Assembly (NCBI GenBank): GCA_029859485.1
Contig: JAOUDB010000078.1
Location: forward strand, 1-9,056
DNA from: Desulfuromonadales bacterium
GTDB taxonomy: Bacteria; Desulfobacterota; Desulfuromonadia; Desulfuromonadales; BM103
Length of the DNA stretch: 9,056 bases
Direction of reading: 5' to 3'
The translations under genes were made by a program, and so were the position numbers. Under the pieces are notes generated by a model that searched no databases, was not told where the DNA came from, and saw only the letters and a program-made list of their open reading frames with translations. Each line of letters opens with the position of its first letter. The stretch's first letter is position 1. Below are positions 1 through 5,561 of this stretch, piece by piece.

Positions 1-630
1 CAGGTCCTGGAGGCCGTCCGGGGCATGGTGACAGGCAGTGCAGCCGCCGCCGGCTTTGAGGGCATTGGTGATCTCGGCGATACTGCGCAGGCCGAGCTCC
101 TTGATCTTGCGGCGCAGGTAAGGTTCGGTTACCGAGAAACAGTTGCAGACAATGCGGCCTTCATCCTCATCGCCGTGGGCCAGCTCCGGCAACAGTTCGG
201 CCAGGTCTACGCCTCGCTTGCTCGCCCAGTCTGCGACGGCCTTCTGCAACGCTTCGGCGCCCATCACAGAACAGTGGATCTTTTGCTCGGGCAAACCATC
301 AAGGAAATCGATCAGATCCTGGTTGGATACCTGCAAAGCCTCGATCGGAGTTTTCCCTTGTTCTTCCAGTAGGGTGCAGAGTGCTTCCGAAGCGGCGATC
401 GCCGAGGTACAGCCAAAGGTCAGGTAGCGGGCCTGGGTGATTATGTCGCGGGTGGGATCGGTCGGATGGCGCTCGACGCGAAAGCTGAAGCGCAGGGCGT
501 CTCCGCAGACGATCGAGCCATGTTCGCCGAAACCGTCGGGGTTTTCCAGCTCACCCATGTGGGTACCGGCTTCACCCTTGACGGCGTCCATGAACAGCTT
601 GAGGACCTTGTCACTATAATTCCAGGGCAT
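1..630 (-). CDS. nifU: NifU Fe-S cluster assembly scaffold (C-terminus beyond window)
   Basis: NifU builds [2Fe-2S] and [4Fe-4S] clusters on its cysteines from sulfur supplied by a cysteine desulfurase (NifS/IscS) and passes them to apoproteins in the cytoplasm. The visible 210 residues read through to the window edge without a stop. The IscU-like domain (about 1-130) has its three scaffold cysteines in the expected motifs: C42 in VCGDALRF, C74 in FGCTSAIA and C120 in HCSVMGAEAL. A BFD-like [2Fe-2S] domain follows, with C162 and C164 in CNCFSVTE and C197 and C200 in GGGCTACHH. The usual C-terminal NFU domain would lie outside the window. The start is ATG with GGGAGGAG just upstream. The gene is divergent from tdh, and no desulfurase or nitrogenase gene is seen here, so it may be a general Fe-S scaffold rather than a nitrogenase-specific one. 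The assignment is firm; the nitrogen-fixation role is open. Confidence 0.95.
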   Translation of the reverse strand, partial: MPWNYSDKVLKLFMDAVKGEAGTHMGELENPDGFGEHGSIVCGDALRFSFRVERHPTDPTRDIITQARYLTFGCTSAIAASEALCTLLEEQGKTPIEALQVSNQDLIDFLDGLPEQKIHCSVMGAEALQKAVADWASKRGVDLAELLPELAHGDEDEGRIVCNCFSVTEPYLRRKIKELGLRSIAEITNALKAGGGCTACHHAPDGLQDL

Positions 631-650
631 AGTCTCCTCCCTTCACTAGA

Positions 651-664
651 ACTATAAATTAGTC
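651..664 (-). promoter_or_regulatory. Possible IscR/Rrf2-type operator at nifU
   Basis: The minus strand reads GACTAATTTATAGT. Its first ten bases fit the first part of the E. coli type 1 IscR consensus (GACTRWWWYAGTC); the following AGTC half is imperfect. A short dyad, ACTA/TAGT around a 5-bp centre, is also present. The site covers the -10 hexamer of the candidate nifU promoter, where a repressor would act. IscR is a [2Fe-2S] Rrf2-family regulator known to control Fe-S assembly genes. No regulator gene is in the window, so this is inference from motif and position. Confidence 0.35.
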
Positions 665-678
665 ACGTCAATCAGCAA
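651..678 (-). promoter_or_regulatory. Candidate sigma70-type promoter of nifU
   Basis: On the minus strand TTGCTG (673-678) and TATAGT (651-656) are separated by 16 bp. Each matches four or five consensus positions. Transcription would start near 644, giving a leader of roughly 14 nt that just contains the ribosome binding site at 632-639. The -10 overlaps an IscR-like dyad listed separately. This is read from consensus only. Confidence 0.45.
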
Positions 679-858
679 GTTTTAGAGGCCTGGATGAGGA
701 TTGTTTTTGAGAGTTTTTTTTGCGTGTCTAGGCTGCAAGGGCATTTTTCCTGACGACAAATACCATCGATCTGTTGTCAATTACGATTATGCGTTTAAGC
801 TGTTGGTTAACTGTGATGTTGTTCCCAAGGATTCTATGAAAAGAGGGAGAGTTACGCG

Positions 859-1887
859 ATGAAGGCGTTGGTAAAAAAAGAGGCCGCCCCCGGCTTGAGC
901 CTGGAAGAGTGGCCAGAACCTGAGATCGGCATCAACGATGTGCTGATTAAGGTCAAGCGCACTGCCATCTGCGGCACAGATCTGCATATCTACAACTGGG
1001 ATGCCTGGGCTGAAAAAACCATTCCTGTGCCGATGGTGATCGGCCACGAGTTCGTCGGTGAGGTCGCAGCCGTTGGCACCAACGTCATCGATTTCACCTT
1101 GGGGCAGGTTGTGTCCGGTGAAGGGCATGTGGTCTGCGGCCGCTGTCGCAACTGCATGGCCGGAAAGCGCCACCTCTGCGCAAGCACCAGCGGTGTCGGG
1201 GTGAATCGGCCCGGAGCCTTTGCCGAGTATCTGTCGTTGCCGATGTCTAACGTCTGGGTGCATCGGCCGGAGATCGACCTGGATGTGGCGACTCTGTTCG
1301 ATCCGCTGGGCAACGCGGTGCATACGGCGTTGCAATACGACCTTCTTGGTGAGGATGTGCTGATTACCGGTGCTGGACCTATTGGCATTATGGCGGCAGC
1401 AGTCTGCCGACACGCCGGGGCTCGACACGTCGTGGTCACAGACATCCTTCCTGGCCGCCTGAGGTTGGCTGAAAAAATGGGAGCGACCTGCACGGTTGAC
1501 GTGAGCCGGGAGAAGATCGGCTCTGTTCAACGGCAACTGGGGATGTCGGAGGGCTTTGATGTCGGCTTGGAGATGTCAGGCAGCCCGGCAGCCTTCGGGG
1601 AGATGCTGGCTAACATGAAACATGGCGGCAAGATCGCCATGCTCGGTATCCCGGACAAAAACATGACGGTCGACTGGAACACGGTGATTTTCAATATGCT
1701 GACGCTGAAGGGGATCTATGGGCGCGAGATGTACGAAACCTGGTACAAGATGGCGGTTATGGTCGAGTCAGGTCTGGATATTACGCCGGTCATTACACAT
1801 CGTTTGCATTATACGGAATTTGCAGAGGGGTTTACCGCCATGCAGGCCGGTGACGCCTGCAAGGTCATCCTTAACTGGGACTCTTGA
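859..1887 (+). CDS. tdh: L-threonine 3-dehydrogenase
   Basis: This enzyme oxidises L-threonine with NAD+ to 2-amino-3-ketobutyrate, the first step of threonine breakdown to glycine; it is a cytoplasmic zinc-dependent medium-chain dehydrogenase. The protein is 342 residues, against 341 in E. coli. Catalytic-site residues are C38 (AICGTDLH, with T40 and H43), H63 and E64 (GHEF). The structural zinc lobe has C93, C96, C99 and C107 at the exact family spacing. The nucleotide-binding motif GAGPIG spans 171-176, and D195 in VVTD is placed to prefer NAD over NADP. The ATG is preceded by GAGGGAGAG about nine bases upstream. The kbl gene follows after 44 bp, confirming the pathway. The order tdh-kbl is the reverse of the E. 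coli kbl-tdh operon. No convincing promoter was found upstream; TTGTCA at 774-779 has no good -10 partner. Confidence 0.97.
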   Translation: MKALVKKEAAPGLSLEEWPEPEIGINDVLIKVKRTAICGTDLHIYNWDAWAEKTIPVPMVIGHEFVGEVAAVGTNVIDFTLGQVVSGEGHVVCGRCRNCMAGKRHLCASTSGVGVNRPGAFAEYLSLPMSNVWVHRPEIDLDVATLFDPLGNAVHTALQYDLLGEDVLITGAGPIGIMAAAVCRHAGARHVVVTDILPGRLRLAEKMGATCTVDVSREKIGSVQRQLGMSEGFDVGLEMSGSPAAFGEMLANMKHGGKIAMLGIPDKNMTVDWNTVIFNMLTLKGIYGREMYETWYKMAVMVESGLDITPVITHRLHYTEFAEGFTAMQAGDACKVILNWDS

Positions 1888-1920
1888 AATTAACGGGCTC
1901 GCCATCGCGCGGCCTGTTAC

Positions 1921-1925
1921 GGAGA
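1921..1925 (+). promoter_or_regulatory. Ribosome binding site deciding the kbl start
   Basis: GGAGA sits six bases before GTG at 1932. It supports the GTG start and an untranslated gap after tdh, instead of the TTG start overlapping the tdh stop codon. Confidence 0.7.
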
Positions 1926-1931
1926 AATATT

Positions 1932-3119
1932 GTGGATGGTAAATTTCACCAACATCTAAGAAGCGAGCTTGACGGCATCCTTGCTGCCGGTTTGTACAAG
2001 AAAGAACGTCTGATTACCACCCCACAGGGGGCTCATGTGGGTGTCAGCAGCGGCGAGATGCTTAACCTCTGTGCCAACAACTACTTGGGGCTGGCCCAGC
2101 ACCCGGAGGTCAACGCTGCCGCGCGGCAGGGGCTGGAAGAGTGGGGCTTCGGTATGGCCTCGGTGCGTTTTATCTGTGGCACTCAGACTCTGCATAAAGA
2201 GCTTGAAGAGAAGCTCAGCGCGTTTCTGGGGATGCAAGATACCATCCTCTATCCATCCTGCTTCGATGCCAACGGCGGCCTCTTCGAAGTCTTGCTGGGC
2301 GAAGAGGACGCGGTGATCTCTGACGAGCTCAACCACGCCAGCATTATCGACGGGGTGCGTTTGTGCAAGGCACGGCGTTACCGTTATCGCAACAACCAAA
2401 TGGCCGATCTCGAAGACCAACTCAAGGCTGCTGAGTCTGCCGGTGCGCGCTTCAAGCTGATCACCACCGACGGGGTCTTCTCCATGGACGGCACTATCGC
2501 CAGAATCGATGAGATCTGCAACCTGGCGGAACGCTATAATGCCCTTGTCCATGTCGACGATTCCCATGCCACAGGCTTTGTCGGCAATAGCGGTCGAGGC
2601 ACCCACGAGCATCGAGGGTGTGTGGGCCGGGTGGATATCATCACGGGCACTCTGGGCAAAGCCCTGGGTGGTGCCAGTGGCGGTTTTACCAGCGCCCACA
2701 AAGACGTGGTCGATTTGCTGCGTCAGCGCTCTCGTCCTTATCTCTTTTCCAATTCCGTGGCGCCGCCGGCCGTAGCCGGAGCTTTAAAGGCTTTGGAATT
2801 GGTGAGTCAATCGAGTCTCCTGCGTGACCAGTTGCAGGAAAATACAGCGATCTTCCGCGCCGGCCTGGAACAGCATGGCTTCGCGTTGCTGCCGGGCGAG
2901 CATCCAATTGTTCCCATCATGCTGCACGATGCCATCATCGCGACCCGCTTTGCCGACGCCATCCTGAAACATGGCATCTACGTGGTGGCTTTTTCTTACC
3001 CGGTGGTGCCAAAAGGACAAGCCCGTATCCGAACCCAGATGTCGGCCGCTCTTACACCGGCCGACCTGGAATTCGCAATCGATGCCTTTGCCCGGGTGAA
3101 ACGAGAATTGAATTTGTAA
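1932..3119 (+). CDS. kbl: 2-amino-3-ketobutyrate CoA ligase (glycine C-acetyltransferase)
   Basis: This PLP enzyme cleaves 2-amino-3-ketobutyrate with CoA to glycine and acetyl-CoA, using the unstable Tdh product directly. It belongs to the alpha-oxoamine synthase family (fold type I). With the GTG start at 1932 the protein has 395 residues, close to the 398 of E. coli, and begins VDGKFHQHL (first residue read as Met). Key residues are H135 (NHASIIDG), D209 and H212 (HVDDSHATG), the PLP lysine K243 (GTLGKALGG) and the substrate-carboxylate arginine R367 (ARIRTQMSA). An in-frame TTG at 1884 overlaps the tdh stop and would add 16 unconserved residues. GTG at 1932 is preferred because GGAGA lies six bases ahead and the length and N-terminus then match the family. 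The 44-bp gap makes co-transcription with tdh very likely. Confidence 0.97.
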   Translation: MDGKFHQHLRSELDGILAAGLYKKERLITTPQGAHVGVSSGEMLNLCANNYLGLAQHPEVNAAARQGLEEWGFGMASVRFICGTQTLHKELEEKLSAFLGMQDTILYPSCFDANGGLFEVLLGEEDAVISDELNHASIIDGVRLCKARRYRYRNNQMADLEDQLKAAESAGARFKLITTDGVFSMDGTIARIDEICNLAERYNALVHVDDSHATGFVGNSGRGTHEHRGCVGRVDIITGTLGKALGGASGGFTSAHKDVVDLLRQRSRPYLFSNSVAPPAVAGALKALELVSQSSLLRDQLQENTAIFRAGLEQHGFALLPGEHPIVPIMLHDAIIATRFADAILKHGIYVVAFSYPVVPKGQARIRTQMSAALTPADLEFAIDAFARVKRELNL

Positions 3120-3225
3120 ATAGGCTCGGGAACAGACACGCCTGTTGACATTCCCGCCCGCTGGTCTAACGTATCAAGGTAAGCAAGGTTATTGTTGACT
3201 GTAACCAATCGGCGAAGGAGTTGCT

Positions 3226-3699
3226 ATGCCCCTTTCCGATATGCCCATGCGTCTTCTGGTCATTCTGTTTTTGGCGGTGTTCGTTCTGATCGGGATTAAC
3301 CCGGCCATTCAGAAAGCTGCTGTGAGTCTCCGCAAGCTGCTCCGCTCCGCCGCGCAACGGAAAGAGCTCATTGGCACGCGCCTCGATGATTTGCATGCAG
3401 AGGTTTTTGCAGAGTCTCGAAGCTCACGTCAATTGAATGACTTTGAAATTATCGTGATCCGGCGGCTCGCTCAGGCCGGCGGTAAGGCCCTTTCTCGAAA
3501 ACAGCTGAACGCCCCTTTGCTGCTGGGCACAGCCGTGCTCCAAAAGACCCTCAAATCCCTGCATCGCCGGGAACTCATCCATGTCAGGATCTCCACGTTG
3601 CTTGGCCCAAAATTTACCCTCTCTGAAACAGGGCGTCGATATGCGATTGAGCAGGGTTATATTATCCATATCCGTGAACCCAAAGAGGGCATGGGATAG
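3226..3699 (+). CDS. Membrane-anchored winged-helix protein, function unknown
   Basis: I do not recognise this 157-residue protein. Residues 1-9 are polar, and 10-28 form one strongly hydrophobic helix (LLVILFLAVFVLIGI). A basic, probably helical linker follows (about 29-65: RKLLRSAAQRK). Residues 70-148 look like a MarR-like winged helix: a helix with DFEIIVIRRL, a helix-turn-helix around SRKQLNAPLLLGTAVLQKTLKSL split by a short turn, and a wing ending in a beta hairpin with KFTLSETGRRY. The positive charge after the helix predicts a cytoplasmic C-terminus, so DNA contact is possible. GGAG lies six bases before the ATG. The gene lies 106 bp after kbl and before mltB, and no partner is obvious. 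It could be a membrane-tethered regulator, or the winged helix could serve protein contacts instead. The coding call is good; the role is unknown. Confidence 0.75.
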   Translation: MPLSDMPMRLLVILFLAVFVLIGINPAIQKAAVSLRKLLRSAAQRKELIGTRLDDLHAEVFAESRSSRQLNDFEIIVIRRLAQAGGKALSRKQLNAPLLLGTAVLQKTLKSLHRRELIHVRISTLLGPKFTLSETGRRYAIEQGYIIHIREPKEGMG

Positions 3700-3700
3700 G

Positions 3701-3727
3701 CACAGGTTCAGGCTGTGGAAGCTTTTC
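3701..3727 (+). terminator. Weak candidate terminator after the winged-helix gene
   Basis: CACAG (3701-3705) and CTGTG (3713-3717) can form a 5-bp stem with a 7-nt loop, beginning one base after the stop codon and followed five bases later by TTTT. The stem is short and the T-run is broken, so the call is weak. Confidence 0.2.
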
Positions 3728-3794
3728 ATCTCATCCTTGCAGCCCGTTGCTGCCCCGTTGATGATGAGCGTCTGATACCATTTTGAAAATCTGG

Positions 3795-3803
3795 TGCTAT
3801 AGT
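3795..3803 (+). promoter_or_regulatory. Extended -10 promoter of mltB
   Basis: TGCTATAGT is an extended -10 element (TG, one base, then TATAGT at 3798-3803). No good -35 is seen 16-18 bp upstream, which extended -10 promoters can tolerate. The expected start of transcription, about seven bases downstream, falls on or next to the ATG at 3810. Confidence 0.45.
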
Positions 3804-3809
3804 TTGTCC

Positions 3810-4802
3810 ATGAAAGAAATCGGACAACTGTTTTTGTTATTGGGCTGTCTCTTTTTGTTGTTTTCGCCAATCGTGATGGCGCAAGAGGTGACAGAGGATT
3901 TTTCGGCCTGGCTTGAGTTGCTGCGAGAGGACGCTCGTTCTGCAGGGATCTCTGAAAAGACCTTAGATGCAGCACTGGCTGATCTAGTGGCACCCGAACC
4001 ACGGGTGATAGAGCTCGATCAAAAACAGCCGGAAAAGACCGAGTCGGTGGAGGATTATGTGGCTGCCCGGGTCAGTCCGGAGCGTATCGCCGAAGGGCGC
4101 CTGATGCTGCAACGCTATTCCACCTGGTTGGGTCGGGTTGAGCGGACGTATAAGGTGCAACGGCGCTTCATTGTGGCCCTCTGGGGGATTGAGAGCAGCT
4201 ACGGCCGACACACCGGCAAACATCCGGTCATTCCGGCACTGGTGACCCTGGCTTACGATCCGCGGCGCGGCGATTATTTTCGCAAGGAGTTGCTCGCGGC
4301 GTTGAAGATCCTCGATGAAGGCCATGTCTCGCTGTCGCGTATGAAAGGGTCCTGGGCAGGGGCGATGGGGCCGTTCCAGTTCATGCCGTCCTCTTATCGC
4401 CACTACGCAGTCGATGCCGATGGCGATGGTCGCATCAACATCTGGGGATCGGTTCCCGATGCGCTGGCTTCTGCGGCCAATTACCTGGCCAAAGCGGGTT
4501 GGAAGAACGATCAAACCTGGGGAAGGGCGGTCAAACTGACGCAAAAGCTTGATTCTTCTTTGACCGGATTAGAGACCCGTTTGCCATTGTCGCGCTGGCA
4601 GGCTCTGGGTGTGCGGCGCAGCAACGGCCGCGCGTTGCCGCGTCGTGACCTGCAGGCCTCATTGATTATTCCCGATGGCCCAACCGGTCCTGCCTACCTT
4701 GTCTACAATAACTTCCGGGCGTTGCGACGCTGGAATCGATCAAACGCTTTTGCTGTTGCGGTCGGCACCCTCGCCGAGAGTTATGCCGAAAACAGAAGGT
4801 GA
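3810..4802 (+). CDS. Periplasmic lytic murein transglycosylase, MltB family (SLT_2)
   Basis: Enzymes of this family cleave the MurNAc-GlcNAc bond of peptidoglycan to give 1,6-anhydromuropeptides, in wall growth and recycling. The 330-residue protein starts with a signal peptide: KE, a hydrophobic core (7-22) and a likely signal peptidase I cut after VMA24. The catalytic glutamate is E128 in WGIESSYG. The conserved GSWAGAMGPFQFMPSSY block is at 180-196, and an EF-hand-like loop, DADGDGRINIW (202-212), corresponds to the calcium site of E. coli Slt35/MltB. The conserved ANYL helix follows. There is no lipobox in a credible position, so unlike E. coli MltB it is probably soluble in the periplasm. 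An in-frame TTG at 3783 would bury the signal peptide, so ATG 3810 is chosen, although it has no ribosome binding site. The mltB versus sltB naming is left open. Confidence 0.93.
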   Translation: MKEIGQLFLLLGCLFLLFSPIVMAQEVTEDFSAWLELLREDARSAGISEKTLDAALADLVAPEPRVIELDQKQPEKTESVEDYVAARVSPERIAEGRLMLQRYSTWLGRVERTYKVQRRFIVALWGIESSYGRHTGKHPVIPALVTLAYDPRRGDYFRKELLAALKILDEGHVSLSRMKGSWAGAMGPFQFMPSSYRHYAVDADGDGRINIWGSVPDALASAANYLAKAGWKNDQTWGRAVKLTQKLDSSLTGLETRLPLSRWQALGVRRSNGRALPRRDLQASLIIPDGPTGPAYLVYNNFRALRRWNRSNAFAVAVGTLAESYAENRR

Positions 4803-4823
4803 TCGTCTGCTGAGAGGAAGGTC

Positions 4824-4845
4824 TTGACTCTTGAACTCAAGTCAA
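4824..4845. repeat. Nested inverted repeat between convergent genes
   Basis: TTGACT and AGTCAA flank an inner CTTG/CAAG pair. The RNA could form a TTGA/TCAA plus CTTG/CAAG hairpin with an AACT loop and a 2-nt bulge. It lies in the 66-bp gap between mltB and the small minus-strand gene. The A-run follows it on the plus strand, so it is not a standard intrinsic terminator in either direction. Confidence 0.4.
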
Positions 4846-4868
4846 AAATCAAGATCTGCCCCCGAGCC

Positions 4869-5081
4869 TCAGCCTTGCCATAAAGTCCAGGCCAGATCGT
4901 TTTTGCCGGTGCTCTGGGTAAACCTGGCGTTGCAGTCCAGGCATTTGTAGTCCTGCTCTTCATAACCTCGAGGTTTGGCCCCTGTAAAGATGCGGGCTTC
5001 ACTGACCTTGATCAGGCAATGATGGGGCTTTCCGCGGTGGGTTTTCTTGGTTTGTTCTTGACACAGACTGCAGGTTTCCAT
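4869..5081 (-). CDS. Small zinc-ribbon-like protein, function unknown
   Basis: This is a 70-residue protein with two cysteine pairs, C4-x-x-C7 (CSLC) near the start and C47-x-x-C50 (CLDC) near residue 50. That is the spacing of a zinc ribbon binding one metal ion. The basic middle (about 12-38) includes HRGKPHHC, with an additional C22 and two histidines. The end is W- and T-containing (AWTLWQG). No enzyme motif is seen. Such proteins often bind nucleic acid or a protein partner, but nothing here shows which. ATG at 5081 is preferred because the protein then begins directly at the first CxxC. An in-frame ATG at 5153 would add 24 polar, proline-rich residues. Neither start has a strong ribosome binding site. 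The gene converges on mltB. Confidence 0.72.
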   Translation of the reverse strand: METCSLCQEQTKKTHRGKPHHCLIKVSEARIFTGAKPRGYEEQDYKCLDCNARFTQSTGKNDLAWTLWQG

Positions 5082-5170
5082 GGTTATATCTTTCTGTTTT
5101 CCGGGGGGTTGGCTGCAACCTCTCGGAGGTGAGTGATGTTGCTTAGTCACCATCCTACACCGACTGTTCG

Positions 5171-5176
5171 ATTATA
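5171..5176 (-). promoter_or_regulatory. Candidate -10 for the small CxxC gene
   Basis: The minus strand carries a perfect TATAAT here, about 90 bp ahead of the chosen start. No good -35 lies 16-18 bp upstream and there is no TG extension, so only the -10 supports it. Transcription from it would include a small ACCTC/GAGGT hairpin in the leader. Confidence 0.3.
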
Positions 5177-5221
5177 GATACGGCAATGCTGTTGCTTCCG
5201 TTGCAATTGTTCGATCGGTTG

Positions 5222-5257
5222 CGCCTGCTTGTGAGTGCTGATGAAAGTGAGCAGGCG
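5222..5257. repeat. 8-bp GC-rich inverted repeat with competing third arm
   Basis: CGCCTGCT (5222-5229) and AGCAGGCG (5250-5257) are perfect complements separated by 20 bases. A second CGCCTG copy (5259-5264) can pair with the same right arm, so two alternative structures are possible. No T-run follows on either strand, so it is not a simple terminator. Confidence 0.5.
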
Positions 5258-5416
5258 TCGCCTGGCTTTAAGGTTGCTGAGGAAATGGTGTGGGTTATTT
5301 ATAGAGGTCGAATGGTGGCTTGAGTTCAGTGATGTCCCTATCATTCAACTCTTTCACCGTGAGCTCAAGGGAAAACCTGTCGTTAGTCATGGCTATCAAT
5401 AGGGTGCTTTTGAAAA

Positions 5417-5445
5417 TTGATAGTTAGTGTCACAAGCTGTACACT
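5417..5445 (+). promoter_or_regulatory. Sigma70-type promoter of the M28 peptidase gene
   Basis: TTGATA (5417-5422, five of six matches to TTGACA) and TACACT (5440-5445, four of six to TATAAT) are separated by the ideal 17 bp. Transcription would begin near 5452, giving a leader of about 110 nt to the chosen peptidase start. Confidence 0.5.
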
Positions 5446-5446
5446 A
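5425..5446. promoter_or_regulatory. Operator-like inverted repeat within the promoter spacer
   Basis: TAGTGT (5425-5430) and ACACTA (5441-5446) are perfect inverted arms separated by 10 bp, and they fill the spacer and the -10 of the candidate promoter. A dimeric repressor bound here would block RNA polymerase. The regulator is not identifiable. Confidence 0.45.
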
Positions 5447-5496
5447 TTGATAGATGGTCGTGCGCTTCAGATTGCCGCCTCTTTCAGGGAGAGCCT

Positions 5497-5550
5497 ATGT
5501 CAACAAACGTTCAGAGTCACTTCTGGTCATGGTTGAGCCTCCGCAAATAA
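5497..5550 (+). CDS. Possible 17-residue leader peptide ahead of the M28 gene
   Basis: AGGGAG lies seven bases or less ahead of an ATG that opens MSTNVQSHFWSWLSLRK and stops at TAA 5548-5550, eleven bases before the peptidase ATG. Its ribosome binding site is far better than any of the peptidase start candidates. It may be translated and couple ribosomes to the downstream start. Alternatively, it may be the true N-terminus of the peptidase separated by a one-base indel. There is no protein-level evidence. Confidence 0.4.
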   Translation: MSTNVQSHFWSWLSLRK

Positions 5551-5561
5551 AGAGCCGCTTC

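Larger units (their letters stand above)
5393..5453. repeat. Three copies of an 8-mer (CTATCAAT / ATTGATAG)
   Basis: CTATCAAT at 5393-5400 is inverted relative to ATTGATAG at 5416-5423 and 5446-5453. The two direct copies are spaced exactly 30 bp, close to three helical turns, and bracket the promoter of the M28 gene. This pattern suits binding sites for a regulator, but no factor is known from the sequence. Confidence 0.5.
5082..5561. other. Long intergenic region with repeats and promoter
   Basis: No convincing main gene lies here. From left to right it holds the leader and -10 of the minus-strand CxxC gene, a GC-rich stem-loop (5222-5257) and an unremarkable AT-richer stretch (5265-5390). 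After that come three copies of CTATCAAT/ATTGATAG, a sigma70-type promoter with an operator-like repeat (5417-5446), and a 17-codon ORF (5497-5550) before the M28 peptidase gene. A plus-strand ORF of 45 codons (5186-5323) has no ribosome binding site and is not called as a gene. Confidence 0.6.

Noticed and set aside
713..720. T8 run between nifU and tdh as a terminator
   Set aside because: There is no plus-strand gene upstream and no hairpin before it; it is probably just AT-rich promoter-region DNA.
1884..1931. N-terminal extension of kbl from TTG
   Set aside because: It overlaps the tdh stop, lacks family similarity, and a GTG with GGAGA gives the family length.
787..2699. Long minus-strand ORFs opposite tdh and kbl
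   Set aside because: They are shadows of well-supported genes, with His/Gln-rich translations lacking recognisable domains.
3145..3150. Perfect TTGACA before the winged-helix gene
   Set aside because: No acceptable -10 lies 15-19 bp downstream; the best, TAACGT, matches only three positions.
3127..3156. Hairpin CGGGAACAG/CTGTT...CCCG after kbl as a terminator
   Set aside because: The stem needs a six-base bulge and no T-run follows.
3843..3848. Lipobox-like LLGC in MltB
   Set aside because: The cysteine is residue 13, after only six hydrophobic residues, and the hydrophobic core continues to a good signal peptidase I site (VMA).
5186..5323. 45-codon plus-strand ORF (MLLLPLQLFDRLR...)
   Set aside because: The translation looks somewhat protein-like, but there is no ribosome binding site and it overlaps the GC-rich stem-loop. 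A degraded gene remnant cannot be excluded.
5147..5344. 65-codon minus-strand ORF in the intergenic region
   Set aside because: It is polar and low in complexity, with no ribosome binding site and no domain.
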